Shown here in pieces: positions 1-8,446 of a stretch of DNA of 64,000 nucleotides. Under the pieces are notes generated by a model. The model made no database searches. It was given only the letters and a program-made list of their open reading frames with translations, and had not been told where the DNA came from. Position 1 is the stretch's first letter. Each line of letters begins with the position of its first letter. The position numbers and the translations under genes are program-made. Origin of the DNA: Rhodoferax ferrireducens (lineage in GTDB: Bacteria > Pseudomonadota > Gammaproteobacteria > Burkholderiales > Burkholderiaceae_C). The stretch covers positions 114,809 through 178,808 of the forward strand of contig NZ_QEII01000303.1 of NCBI RefSeq assembly GCF_003347515.1, given 5' to 3'.

Positions 1-1005
1 GGCGCCGGCGCCGCGATTGGCCTGACGGACGAGCAGTACCAGGCGGCCGGTGCCCTGCTGGTGGCGGACGCGGCGCATGTGTTCGCCCAGGCCGACATGA
101 TCGTCAAGGTAAAAGAGCCGCAGCCGCAGGAGTGCGCCATGTTGCGACCGGGGCAGATTCTGTACACCTACCTGCACCTGGCCCCTGACCCGGACCAGAC
201 CGCCGCCCTCATCAAATCGGGCGCCGTGTGCATTGCCTATGAAACCATCACCGGCCCCGGGGGTGGACTGCCGCTGCTGGCGCCCATGAGCGAAGTGGCC
301 GGGCGCATGGCGGTGCAGGCGGGCGCCGCACATCTTGAGAAATCCAAGGGCGGCATGGGTGTGTTGCTGGGTGGCGTGCCCGGTGTGCCGGCCGGCCATG
401 TGGTGATCATTGGCGCGGGCGTCGTCGGCACCCATGCACTGCAAATGGCGGTGGGCCTGGGCGCACGGGTGACCGTGCTGGACAAGAATATGGAGCGCCT
501 GCGCCAGCTGGACCTGGTCTTCGGCAACCGCATCAATACCGTTTATTCGACCGCCCAAAGCGTGGACGATGCCGTGCTTGACGCCGAGTTGGTCATCGGG
601 GGGGTTCTGATTCCCGGCGCAGCGGCGCCCAAGCTGGTGACACGCGATATGGTCTCGCGCATGAAGAAAGGCGCGGTGGTGGTGGACGTCGCGATTGACC
701 AGGGCGGCTGCTTTGAGACCTCGCACGCCACCACGCATACCGAACCGACCTTCGTGGTGGACGGCGTGGTGCACTACTGCGTGGCCAACATGCCCGGCGC
801 GGTCGCACGCACCTCAACTTTTGCGCTCAACAACGCCACCATTGCGCATGCCGTGGCGCTGGCCGACAAGGGCTGGCAACAGGCGCTCAAGGACGATCCG
901 CATTTGCGCCATGGATTGAACGTGGCCAATGGCCACGTCACGTACGAAGCGGTCGCCCTGGCCTTGGGCTACACCTATGTGAACCCCAATACCTTGCTGA
1001 GTTGA
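1..1005 (+). CDS. ald: Alanine dehydrogenase, 5'-truncated by the window edge
   Basis: The frame is open from base 1, so the start lies outside the window and about 334 C-terminal residues are visible (the full family is about 370). Alanine dehydrogenase interconverts L-alanine and pyruvate plus ammonia with NAD. The visible part begins GAGAAIGLTD, then ADMIVKVKEPQ, the family's pyruvate/alanine-binding region. A Rossmann motif, VIIGAGVVGTHA, follows, and later VDVAIDQGGCFETS and the C-terminal HYCVANMPGAVARTST, all typical of the family. It ends two bases before the convergent YceI gene, with no obvious terminator between them. Confidence 0.95.
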   Translation, partial: GAGAAIGLTDEQYQAAGALLVADAAHVFAQADMIVKVKEPQPQECAMLRPGQILYTYLHLAPDPDQTAALIKSGAVCIAYETITGPGGGLPLLAPMSEVAGRMAVQAGAAHLEKSKGGMGVLLGGVPGVPAGHVVIIGAGVVGTHALQMAVGLGARVTVLDKNMERLRQLDLVFGNRINTVYSTAQSVDDAVLDAELVIGGVLIPGAAAPKLVTRDMVSRMKKGAVVVDVAIDQGGCFETSHATTHTEPTFVVDGVVHYCVANMPGAVARTSTFALNNATIAHAVALADKGWQQALKDDPHLRHGLNVANGHVTYEAVALALGYTYVNPNTLLS

Positions 1006-1006
1006 A

Positions 1007-1582
1007 TTACTGCTTGACTGCTTCGACCTGGACCAGCAGGCGCACGTTCTTGGGGAAGCCCCAGTCGATGCCGTAGTTCATGCCAAACTGGGTGCGATCG
1101 ATGGTGGTTTCAAAATCGCCGCCGCAGACTTCACGCTTGAGCATGGGACTGTTGTAGCAATTGAAGCTGGTGGCTTTGAGCGTGACGGGCTGGGTCTTGC
1201 CCAGCAAGGTCAGGGTGCCGGTCACATCTGCCACCTTGTCGCCGCTGAAGCTGAGTTTGTCAGCGACGAACTTGGCTGTGGGGTGCTTGACTGAGTCAAA
1301 CAGATCGGCGCTTTGCAGGTGTTTGTCAAACGCGGCGGTGCCGGTGTTGATGGAGGTGGTGTCGATCACGATCTCGACCTTGCCGTTGGTGCCCGCGCGG
1401 TCAAACTCGACCTTGCCTTCCTTTTTGTCAAAGCGGCCACGGTTGGTCGAGGTGCCGAAATGGCCGATCTCGAACGTCACGAAAGTATGGTTGGGGTCAA
1501 TGGCGTAATTGGCCGCCTGGACTTGGGTAACGCCGGTCAACAGCATGGCCGCAGCAGCAATGGACAAAAGAGAAAAACGCAT
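1007..1582 (-). CDS. YceI family periplasmic protein (second of pair)
   Basis: 191 residues. The first 23 (MRFSLLSIAAAAMLLTGVTQ then VQA) form a Sec signal peptide, so the product is periplasmic. The mature part has the YceI lipocalin-like signature: YAIDPNHTFVTFEIGHFG near the start, then FDKHLQSADLFDSVKHP. YceI proteins bind isoprenoid-type lipids, and many accompany cytochrome b561; the exact role is unknown. The frame stays open upstream to 1741, but the ATG at 1582 starts the signal peptide directly. It is the last gene of a three-gene minus-strand operon with a second YceI and cytochrome b561. Confidence 0.9.
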   Translation of the reverse strand: MRFSLLSIAAAAMLLTGVTQVQAANYAIDPNHTFVTFEIGHFGTSTNRGRFDKKEGKVEFDRAGTNGKVEIVIDTTSINTGTAAFDKHLQSADLFDSVKHPTAKFVADKLSFSGDKVADVTGTLTLLGKTQPVTLKATSFNCYNSPMLKREVCGGDFETTIDRTQFGMNYGIDWGFPKNVRLLVQVEAVKQ

Positions 1583-1632
1583 CAGAAAACTCCAGAAGTA
1601 AGGGTTGAGAAAAAGTTTGAGAACGAAGTTGC

Positions 1633-1642
1633 GGGGGGGGGG
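1633..1642. repeat. Homopolymer G10 tract between the two YceI genes
   Basis: Ten consecutive G on the plus strand (C10 on the transcribed strand), inside the 80-bp gap between the two YceI genes. It is the longest G/C homopolymer I noticed in the window. Confidence 0.95.
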
Positions 1643-1662
1643 AATTACCTGGACAAAGCCGC

Positions 1663-2235
1663 TTAAAGCTTGCCCACGCCACTCAAGGCCAGCTTGAATT
1701 TGACTTGCACGTCGTCCGCCACCATGGAGGTGTCGGCCCATTCGTTTTCGCCAATCTTGAAGGCGAGGCGCTTGATCGGAAACGCACCGGTGGCGTTGGT
1801 GACGGCCCCGGTTTGCGTCATGGTGAGGGGCACCACCACATCGCGGGACTGACCTTTGACGCTGAGCTTGCCGGCCACTTCATATTTGCCGCCGCCCAGG
1901 GCCTTGAAACTGGATGAGGCAAAAGTGGCTTGGGGAAACTTGGCGGTGTTGAACCAGACCGCTTTGGGCAACTCGGCATCCGTTTCGGGCGCGCCGAGGG
2001 TGGCGCTGGCAATATCAACCGTGAACGCGACCTTGCTGGTCGCTGGCTTGGCGGCATCGAAACTGATTTGCGCATCAAACTTCTTGAAATGCCCCTCTAC
2101 AGGCACACCCATTTGCTTGAAAACAAAACCGATGTCGCTTTGGGCTGGGACCAGCTTTTGCTGGGCGGCGGCGGGCACGGCAGTGGCTGCCAAAAAAGTG
2201 GCCGCCAGCGGAAACAGTAAGGATGATAATTTCAT
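1663..2235 (-). CDS. YceI family periplasmic protein (first of pair)
   Basis: 190 residues, with a signal peptide of about 24 residues ending AVPAAA before QQKLVPAQSDIGFVFKQMGV. The YceI fold is indicated by the IGFVFKQMGVPVEGHFKKFD segment and FNTAKFPQATFASSSFKALG. It is shorter and clearly diverged from the YceI gene that follows, so the pair is not a recent duplication. It lies 23 bp downstream of the cytochrome b561 gene and is presumably co-transcribed with it. A role with cytochrome b561 in periplasmic lipid or quinone-linked redox chemistry is inferred from this recurrent gene arrangement. Confidence 0.9.
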   Translation of the reverse strand: MKLSSLLFPLAATFLAATAVPAAAQQKLVPAQSDIGFVFKQMGVPVEGHFKKFDAQISFDAAKPATSKVAFTVDIASATLGAPETDAELPKAVWFNTAKFPQATFASSSFKALGGGKYEVAGKLSVKGQSRDVVVPLTMTQTGAVTNATGAFPIKRLAFKIGENEWADTSMVADDVQVKFKLALSGVGKL

Positions 2236-2258
2236 GGATTGAATGCTTTAGAGTGGTT

Positions 2259-2837
2259 TCAGGTACGGCCCGGCAACATGCGCGACAGCAGGCCATCACG
2301 ATCGATCCAGTGGTGCTTGAGCGCTGCGGCGATGTGCAAGCCCGCCAAACCCACCAGTGCAAAGGCGGCGAGCCCGTGCAGTGGCTTGATCATGTCGGCC
2401 AGGTCCTTGTTGGGGGACAACAAATCAGGCAGGGGAATCTGGCCAAACCAGACTATCGGGAAGCCGGCTGCCGAGCTATAGGCCCATCCGATCAGCGGTA
2501 CGGCAAAAAACAGCACGTACAAAAGATAATGCGTCGCATGGTAGGCCCGGGTTTGCCAGCTCGGCATGGCCCGCGTGATGGCGTGCGGGAGGGCCGGCGG
2601 CCGATGGGTGGCACGCCACAGCAGACGCACAACCGTCAGCGCCAAGAAGGTCACACCCGCCCATTTGTGCCAGTTGTAGAGTTTCAGGCGCAAGGGTGAA
2701 AAAGGCAGATCGGCCATATAAAAGCCGACCGCAAACATGGCCAAAACAACCAGCCCCAACAACCAGTGCAGGGCGATTGCCAAAGGCGAGTAGCGGAGCC
2801 CAACTTGCGTCGGGCCGGTAGGGGGAGATACGGTCAC
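2259..2837 (-). CDS. Cytochrome b561
   Basis: 192 residues with four hydrophobic membrane segments. Histidines at about residues 24 (IALHWLL), 57 (WHKWAG), 154 (KPLHGLAAF) and 168 (AGLHIAAAL) fit the bis-histidine ligands of two b hemes in the bacterial cytochrome b561 family. These inner-membrane proteins pass electrons between quinol and periplasmic acceptors such as superoxide. It is the first gene of the operon with two YceI genes. An inverted repeat (TTGAC-TTG-GTCAA, 2875-2887) lies about 40 bp upstream and may be a regulator site. Confidence 0.93.
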   Translation of the reverse strand: MTVSPPTGPTQVGLRYSPLAIALHWLLGLVVLAMFAVGFYMADLPFSPLRLKLYNWHKWAGVTFLALTVVRLLWRATHRPPALPHAITRAMPSWQTRAYHATHYLLYVLFFAVPLIGWAYSSAAGFPIVWFGQIPLPDLLSPNKDLADMIKPLHGLAAFALVGLAGLHIAAALKHHWIDRDGLLSRMLPGRT

Positions 2838-2874
2838 GTCAGACTTCCAAAAATCGATGCATCAAGGCGAATCC

Positions 2875-2887
2875 TTGACTTGGTCAA
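2875..2887. promoter_or_regulatory. Inverted repeat upstream of cytochrome b561
   Basis: TTGAC, three bases, then GTCAA. It lies 38 bp upstream of the b561 start codon in the only gap that could hold the operon promoter. It is a candidate operator seen by eye; no regulator is identified. Confidence 0.3.
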
Positions 2888-2952
2888 AGTTTAGAGGTCA
2901 GCAAATGCAAACAAGTTCAATTGAATTGAACTTTAAATTCACATATTTTGAA

Positions 2953-3441
2953 TTACCGCATGACGGCCACTCGCCGTTGATAGAAGCCAATCAGTTCGGC
3001 ATGCGCCAGCACGTGGCCTTGCATGGCTTTTTCCAATGCCGCTTTACTGGGTAATCTGAGGTCCGGGAGCAGGGCATCGAGGGCGAACAGCTTGTGGAAA
3101 TAGCGATGCGCACCAATCGGCGGGCAGGGTCCTCCATAGCCGGTACGCCGCCAGTCATTCAGCCCCTGCCGGGTTCCCTCGGGCAAGGCCTTGTCAGCGA
3201 CGCCCTCCGGCAATTCATGGACATCCGGGGAGATGTTGTAAAGAATCCAGTGCACCCAAGTCATTTTTGGCGCTTTCGGGTCCGGCGCATCCGGGTCATC
3301 AACAATCAGGACCAGACTTTGCGTGTTCGCAGGGACACCCGACCAGACAAGCTGCGGCGAAAGATCTTCACCGTCACAGGTTTGACGCAATGCAATCGTG
3401 CCCTTGTGCGGGAATGACGTGGAACTCAGGATCAGAGACAT
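2953..3441 (-). CDS. YbhB/YbcL family (PEBP-like) protein
   Basis: 162 residues. It has the phosphatidylethanolamine-binding-protein fold signatures: DGEDLSPQLVWSGVP, then VLIVDDPDAPD, TWVHWILYNI, and GGPCPPIGAHRYFHKLFAL (the ligand-pocket GxHRY element). Bacterial members are small soluble proteins of unknown physiological role. The frame extends upstream to 3516, but the ATG at 3441 begins the conserved MSLILSSTSF sequence and has an AAGGA ribosome binding site. It appears to be a single gene. Confidence 0.9.
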   Translation of the reverse strand: MSLILSSTSFPHKGTIALRQTCDGEDLSPQLVWSGVPANTQSLVLIVDDPDAPDPKAPKMTWVHWILYNISPDVHELPEGVADKALPEGTRQGLNDWRRTGYGGPCPPIGAHRYFHKLFALDALLPDLRLPSKAALEKAMQGHVLAHAELIGFYQRRVAVMR

Positions 3442-3663
3442 GGCATGGTGTTCCTTGGGGCAACAGAAAATTTCCACTCTATGACGCTGGGTCAGGCGCA
3501 GCTTGATACTTCTCAAGCGCTATTCCCAAAGTGCCACAGTGGCGTCCAACCCGCCTCGCAAACGCTTCAATTTCTGCCAGCGCTAATCGTCGCTGTCCGC
3601 TTTTGAATGAATTTGCAGGCGGTACGGTTCGGTTGATGGTGCGCACAGTGCAAAATGTGGCCC

Positions 3664-4512
3664 ATGAAACCACCCAAGCGACTGCAATCATTGATCGAAG
3701 AAGGCCTGATCGACACGGTCGTGCGCCAGCTGATGAGCGGCAAGGAGGCGATGGTTTACGTGGTGCGCTGCGGCGACGAAACGCGCTGCGCCAAGATCTA
3801 CAAGGAGGCCACGAATCGCAGCTTCCGCCAGGCGGTGGACTACACCGAAAACCGCAAAGTCAAAAACTCGCGCGAAGCACGCGCCATGGCCAAGGGCACC
3901 CGCTTCGGCCGCGAGAAGCAAGAGGCTGCCTGGCAGAGCGCCGAGGTCGATGCGCTTTACCGCCTGGCCGATGCCGGCGTGCGCGTGCCCAAGCCGCACA
4001 ATTTTTGCGACGGCGTGCTGTTGATGGAGCTGGTGACCGACGAGCACGGCGACGCCGCCCCGCGCCTGAACGACGTGGTGCTCACGCCCGAGCAGGCGCG
4101 GGCGCACCACGGCACACTGTTGATCGAGGTGATGCGCATGCTGTGCGCGGGCGTGGTGCACGGCGACTTGTCGGAATTCAACATCCTGCTGGCGGAAGAC
4201 GGCCCGGTGATCATCGACCTGCCGCAAGCGGTCGACGCGGCCGGTAACAACCACGCGCAGCGCATGCTGCTGCGCGATGTCGCCAATTTGCGCGGCTTCT
4301 TTGGCGGCTTTGCGCCCGAGCTGCTGCACACCGAGTTTGGCCCCGAGATCTGGGACTTGTACCAACGCGGCGTGCTGGACCCTGCCGTGGTGCTCACCGG
4401 CCGCTTCAAGCGCAAGGCCGGCGCCGTCGATGTGGGCGGCTTGATGCGCGAGATTGACGACGCCCGCGCCGAGGACGCGGCGCGCCGCCTGCGCATGCAG
4501 ACGGCGCAATAA
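3664..4512 (+). CDS. RIO1-type serine protein kinase
   Basis: 282 residues from the ATG at 3664; an in-frame ATG at 3655 would add three residues. RIO kinases are atypical protein kinases lacking the usual activation loop. Visible motifs are the flexible glycine-rich element SGKEAMVY (about residues 25-32), the ATP-binding lysine in RCAKIYKE (about 44), the catalytic loop VHGDLSEFN (Asp about 168, Asn about 173) and the metal-binding IIDLPQAVD (Asp about 185). All essential residues are present, so it should be active. Bacterial substrates are unknown. It converges on the CoA-transferase gene with an 11-bp gap. Confidence 0.92.
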   Translation: MKPPKRLQSLIEEGLIDTVVRQLMSGKEAMVYVVRCGDETRCAKIYKEATNRSFRQAVDYTENRKVKNSREARAMAKGTRFGREKQEAAWQSAEVDALYRLADAGVRVPKPHNFCDGVLLMELVTDEHGDAAPRLNDVVLTPEQARAHHGTLLIEVMRMLCAGVVHGDLSEFNILLAEDGPVIIDLPQAVDAAGNNHAQRMLLRDVANLRGFFGGFAPELLHTEFGPEIWDLYQRGVLDPAVVLTGRFKRKAGAVDVGGLMREIDDARAEDAARRLRMQTAQ

Positions 4513-4523
4513 CCTATGCGGCC

Positions 4524-6077
4524 CTAGGCGTTGGCCAGACTGATGGCCTCTTGCGCCAGGATTTCCGCTTCTTTCTCATGGGTCAGCATCGAGCCTGTCT
4601 CCCGGTAACGCGTGTGCCAAGACAGCGCTTTTTCCAGTACATGCGGCGTGTGTCCGCCGCGCAGCTGGGCTTCGGTCACGTAGTCATGCAGCATGTGCCG
4701 ATACGGTTCGGCGACGCAGTTGTTAATGATCAGCTCGGCGCGCTCGCGCGGCGCGAGTCCGCGCAAATCGGCCAGGCCGACTTCGGTGACGATGATGTCC
4801 ACGTCGTGCTCGGTGTGATCGACATGCGACACCATTGGCACGATGCTCGATATTTTTCCGCCTTTGGCAATCGATTTGGTAGCAAAAACCGACAGATAGG
4901 CGTTGCGCGCAAAGTCCCCGGAGCCGCCGATACCGTTCATCATGTGCGTGCCCAGCACATGGGTTGAATTGACGTTGCCGTAGATATCGGCTTCCAGCGC
5001 GGTGTTGATGGCGATGATGCCCAGACGCCGGATGATTTCGGGATGGTTGCTCACCTCCTGCGGGCGCAGCACCAGCCGGTCCTTGTATTTACCGATGTCG
5101 CCAAAGACTTCCCGGCTTTTCTGCGATGACAGGGTGATCGAGGACCCGGAGGCGAAATCCAGCTTGCCGGCGTCGAACAAATCGAAGGTCGAGTCCTGCA
5201 GCACCTCGGAATACATGCTCAGGTGCTTGAACGGGCTGTCAATAAAGCCGCCCATCACGGCGTTGGCGATGGTGCCGATGCCGGCCTGCATCGGCAGCAG
5301 GCTCTCGGTCAGCCGCCCCTGCGCGACTTCTTCCTTGAAAAACTCCACCAGATGCGCGGCGATGGCCGCCGTCTCCGTGTCGGGCGGCAGGATGGTCGAG
5401 GAACTGTCGAGCTTTTCCGTGAAAACGATGGCGACGATTTTGTCGGCCGGGATCTCGATGGCGGTGGTGCCGATGCGGTCATGCGGCGTCATCAAGGGCA
5501 TCGGTTCGCGTTGCGGGCGATGCTTGGGGATAAAGATGTCGTGCAGGCCTTCCAGTTCCAGCGACTGCGTGACGTTGATTTCAACAATCACCTTGTCCGC
5601 CAGAATCGCAAAACTGGCGCTGTTGCCGACCGAGGTGGTGGGGATGATGGCGCCGGTCTCGGTGATGGCGATGGCCTCGATGATGGCGATGTCGATCGGC
5701 GCCATTTGCCGGGTGCGCAACAGCTCCACCGTCTCAGACAGGTGCTGGTCCACATACATCACCTCGCCCCGGTTGATGGCGGCGCGCAGCACCGGATCGG
5801 CCTGGAAAGGGATGCGGCGCGCCAGCACGCCGGCTTCAGTCAACGTTTTATCCACGTCGCTGCCCAGTGAGGCACCGGTCATCAGCGTGACTTTCAGCTT
5901 TTCCTTGCGCGCCCGTTCGGCCAGCGCCAAGGGCACCACCTTGGCGTCGCCGGCGCGGGTAAAACCGCTCATGCCAATCGTCATGCCGTCCTGTATCCAT
6001 TCGGCGGCCGTGGCGGCACTGGTCACACGCGTTCTCAAGAGCGGACAACGAATTCGGTCCTGATGCTTGTCTTGCAT
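4524..6077 (-). CDS. Acetyl-CoA hydrolase/transferase family, probable succinate (propionyl/acetyl) CoA-transferase
   Basis: 517 residues from the ATG at 6077, preceded by AAAGGAAAT; the frame runs on to 6173 but would then overlap bestrophin. The family moves CoA between acyl-CoA and succinate or acetate. Motifs include GMTIGMSGFTRAGDAK near the N-terminus, the LSMYSEVLQD segment (where I place the catalytic glutamate, from knowledge of the AarC family), MMNGIGGSGDFARNAYLS and the conserved end DLRGLAPRERA. The length matches the propionyl/acetyl-CoA:succinate type rather than shorter hydrolases. It stands apart from an obvious pathway operon, so the acyl substrate is not fixed by context. 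Confidence 0.85.
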   Translation of the reverse strand: MQDKHQDRIRCPLLRTRVTSAATAAEWIQDGMTIGMSGFTRAGDAKVVPLALAERARKEKLKVTLMTGASLGSDVDKTLTEAGVLARRIPFQADPVLRAAINRGEVMYVDQHLSETVELLRTRQMAPIDIAIIEAIAITETGAIIPTTSVGNSASFAILADKVIVEINVTQSLELEGLHDIFIPKHRPQREPMPLMTPHDRIGTTAIEIPADKIVAIVFTEKLDSSSTILPPDTETAAIAAHLVEFFKEEVAQGRLTESLLPMQAGIGTIANAVMGGFIDSPFKHLSMYSEVLQDSTFDLFDAGKLDFASGSSITLSSQKSREVFGDIGKYKDRLVLRPQEVSNHPEIIRRLGIIAINTALEADIYGNVNSTHVLGTHMMNGIGGSGDFARNAYLSVFATKSIAKGGKISSIVPMVSHVDHTEHDVDIIVTEVGLADLRGLAPRERAELIINNCVAEPYRHMLHDYVTEAQLRGGHTPHVLEKALSWHTRYRETGSMLTHEKEAEILAQEAISLANA

Positions 6078-6160
6078 TTTTTGATTTCCTTTTATGTCTG
6101 TAAAGTGGAAGAGGGCAGCGACCCATGGTTCGCCGGGCGCTGTGGAAGTTTTGCCGGCCT

Positions 6161-7108
6161 TCAGGTCAGGCAATAGTTGATCGGGACCAGTGGTGCCGGA
6201 ACGTGCTCGTCGTGCAGTGATTCGCGCAGGTTGATCTCAATAGTGCGGCAGATGGCGTCCAGCGGCAGGTCGTTGGAATCGGTGCCAAAAGGTTCCTCGA
6301 TTTCATCGCCGAGGGCATCCAGGCCGAAGAAGGTGTAGGCCACGATGGCCACCACAAAAGGGGTCATGAAGCCGATGGAGTCGACCAGCCCGAATGGCAG
6401 CAGGAAACAATAAAGATAGGCGGTGCGGTGCAAAAGCAGCGTGTAGGAAAAGGGCACCGGTGTGCTTTTGATGCGTTCGCAGCCACCCGCCGCGCCGGTC
6501 ATGGACGACAGGGTGGCATCAATGGAGGCCGCCAGACAGCTGTCAATCCGGCCCTCTTTCAGGCACAGCCCCAGATCCTCCCCCATTTTGAGCATCAGGA
6601 AATCCGGCTTGTTGGATGATTTTTCCATCTGCTGCCATTCCGATTCGAGCAGCAGGTCCTTCAATTCAGCCGACGTGTTGGAGTTGCGCAGCTGCTGGCG
6701 CAAGGCATGGGCGAACGCAACGGCGCGGTAAATCATGCGCACCCGCGTATCGCTCAAGCCACGATTCGCGTGGGCCGGCGCCGCATCAACAATCAGGCTC
6801 TGGCACTGGCGTGACAGACTGCGGCTTTTGTGAACCAGTTCGCCCCATAACCTGCGCCCTTCCCAGAACCGGTCGTAAGCGACATTGTTGCGAAAGCCCA
6901 GAAAAATCGCCAGCGGCAGGCCGATCAGGGTAAAGGGAATCGTGGTCAAGGTGATCTTGAGTGCAAACAGGTCGCCATGGTTGATGGTGACCAGCGTGGC
7001 GAGCACGGTGTTGACGAGCAAGGATGGCAGAATCCGCGGCAGGATGGATCCGCGCAGCAGCAAGAACATCTTGAGCGCGGACGGGCGGTCTCTGACAATC
7101 ATGCCCAA
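6161..7108 (-). CDS. Bestrophin-like membrane channel (YneE/UPF0187 family)
   Basis: 315 residues. N-terminal membrane segments lead into the hallmark GFRNNVAYDRFWEGRRLWGE (about residues 71-90), the conserved pore-lining region of bacterial bestrophins, which form pentameric ion channels. A later hydrophobic pair (YLYCFLLPFGLVDSIGFMTP) and the C-terminal EEPFGTDSNDLPLDAICRTI also match the family. It is divergent from the MarR gene, and the shared 128-bp gap contains a strong palindrome. The CoA-transferase gene follows 83 bp downstream on the same strand. Confidence 0.9.
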   Translation of the reverse strand: MGMIVRDRPSALKMFLLLRGSILPRILPSLLVNTVLATLVTINHGDLFALKITLTTIPFTLIGLPLAIFLGFRNNVAYDRFWEGRRLWGELVHKSRSLSRQCQSLIVDAAPAHANRGLSDTRVRMIYRAVAFAHALRQQLRNSNTSAELKDLLLESEWQQMEKSSNKPDFLMLKMGEDLGLCLKEGRIDSCLAASIDATLSSMTGAAGGCERIKSTPVPFSYTLLLHRTAYLYCFLLPFGLVDSIGFMTPFVVAIVAYTFFGLDALGDEIEEPFGTDSNDLPLDAICRTIEINLRESLHDEHVPAPLVPINYCLT

Positions 7109-7145
7109 GGCCCCGTTGGGGACCGACTTTCAGAGAAATTCACAA

Positions 7146-7174
7146 ACATATTAGTATTTTAATCACTAATATGT
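7146..7174. promoter_or_regulatory. Palindromic operator between bestrophin and marR genes
   Basis: Perfect 10-bp arms, ACATATTAGT (7146-7155) and ACTAATATGT (7165-7174), separated by 9 bp, in an AT-rich patch of an otherwise GC-rich region. Spacing and symmetry suit a MarR-family dimer. It lies 63 bp before the MarR start codon and 37 bp before the bestrophin start, so it could control both. Confidence 0.6.
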
Positions 7175-7236
7175 GAGCAGATAAAACCGCCTGCCTTTTG
7201 CAGCCCAGATTCCCTGACCACAAAACAAGACTTGAA

Positions 7237-7728
7237 ATGGCACCCTCCCCCGTGAAGCCCCGCATTACCTACCGCAACCTGCCCCAGCTTTTCCTGAAGG
7301 CCCGGGACAGTCTGATGTCCCACTTTCGGCCGATCCTCAATCACTTTGGTCTGACGGATCAGCAATGGCGCATCCTGCGCGCTCTGGACGAGCATGGTCA
7401 GCTGGAGCCCCGTGAAATTTGCACGCTGTGCCAGATTCTGAGCGCCAGCATGGCGGGCGTGCTGGCGCGCATGGAAGAGATGGCGCTGATTCAGCGCAGC
7501 CGCGTGGCTGGCGATCAGCGTCGCGTGGTGGTGCGTTTGGCGCCCAAAGGGGACCAGCTTGTCAATACGATGGCGCCCTTGATCGACTTGCAGTACCAGC
7601 ATATCGAACAAGCCTTTGGCCGGGAGGTTTTCGACGACCTGTTCGACTCGCTTGAAACCTTCATTGACGCGCAGAAAAATCCGGTTCTGCGCGTGGCGCT
7701 GCCGCCAGCGGGGCCGACCGCCGAATAG
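7237..7728 (+). CDS. MarR family regulator, HpaR-like
   Basis: 163 residues from the ATG at 7237; the frame opens at 7198 but the first ATG there lacks family sequence. The winged-helix region is clear: LTDQQWRILRALDEHGQLEP, then ASMAGVLARMEEMALIQRSR and the wing DQRRVVVRLAPKG. ITYRNLPQLFLKARDSLMSHFRP resembles HpaR, the repressor of homoprotocatechuate degradation, but no hpa catabolic genes lie nearby. The divergent neighbour is a bestrophin, and a perfect palindrome sits in the shared promoter gap, suggesting autoregulation. The effector is unknown. Confidence 0.85.
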   Translation: MAPSPVKPRITYRNLPQLFLKARDSLMSHFRPILNHFGLTDQQWRILRALDEHGQLEPREICTLCQILSASMAGVLARMEEMALIQRSRVAGDQRRVVVRLAPKGDQLVNTMAPLIDLQYQHIEQAFGREVFDDLFDSLETFIDAQKNPVLRVALPPAGPTAE

Positions 7729-7772
7729 CCTTCACGACGCACCACGCGGGATGCGCCGCCTACAATTTGGCG

Positions 7773-8435
7773 ATGAACAGCCCTACCCTGACCATCGACG
7801 TGGTGTCCGACGTCGTCTGCCCTTGGTGCTACATCGGCAAACGCAAACTTGAAGCCGCCCTGGCCCTGCCCGAGGCCGCCAACCTGCCCAATGTGGTGAT
7901 TCGCTGGCACCCGTTCCAGCTGAATCCGGACATGCCGGCCGAAGGCATGCCGCGCCAGCAGTACCTGGAAGACAAGTTTGGCGGGCCGGCGCGCGCTGCC
8001 GAAATCTATGAGCGGGTGCGCACGGCGGGCAAAGCCGCGGGCCTGACACTGAATATCGACGGCATCACGCGCCAGCCCAACACGCTGGCCGCGCACGCCC
8101 TGCTGGCCTTTGCCCAGTCGGGTGACGCTGATGCCAGCGACATCCAGGAACGTCTGTTCAAGGCCTACTTCATCGAAAACCGTTTTATCGGTGACCCCGA
8201 TGTGCTGGCCGAGATTGCCGAAGAAGCGGGACTGAACGGCGACGATGCCCGCGCTTTTGTGACCGATCTCGAACATCTGGACGTGGTGGCTCAGGCCGAC
8301 GCCCACGTCAGGCGCCTGGGCATCAGCGGTGTGCCCTTCTTCATCTTCAACCAGAAGTTGAGCCTGTCCGGCGCACAAGACCCGGCTACTTTGCTGGCGG
8401 CCATGCACGAGGCGGCTTCAAGCCCCTCTGTCTGA
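7773..8435 (+). CDS. DsbA family (FrnE-like) oxidoreductase
   Basis: 220 residues, no signal peptide, so cytoplasmic. The thioredoxin-fold active site appears as DVVCPWCYIGKRKLE (CxxC at about residues 17-20), and the FrnE-type signature continues with WHPFQLNPDMPAEGMPR and the cis-proline region ISGVPFFIFNQKLSLSGAQD. Family members act in disulfide chemistry or as 2-hydroxychromene-carboxylate-isomerase relatives. The ATG at 7773 is preferred over an in-frame TTG two codons upstream. It is 44 bp downstream of marR and may be co-transcribed. Confidence 0.9.
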   Translation: MNSPTLTIDVVSDVVCPWCYIGKRKLEAALALPEAANLPNVVIRWHPFQLNPDMPAEGMPRQQYLEDKFGGPARAAEIYERVRTAGKAAGLTLNIDGITRQPNTLAAHALLAFAQSGDADASDIQERLFKAYFIENRFIGDPDVLAEIAEEAGLNGDDARAFVTDLEHLDVVAQADAHVRRLGISGVPFFIFNQKLSLSGAQDPATLLAAMHEAASSPSV

Positions 8436-8446
8436 ATTGCGGCGCC

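Noticed and set aside
3531..4247. 238-codon frame overlapping the RIO kinase
   Set aside because: Arginine-rich shadow without a domain; the RIO kinase frame has all catalytic motifs.
4524..6173. Extended N-terminus of the CoA-transferase (start at 6173)
   Set aside because: It would overlap the bestrophin gene and has no ribosome site; the ATG at 6077 has a good one and begins the conserved region.
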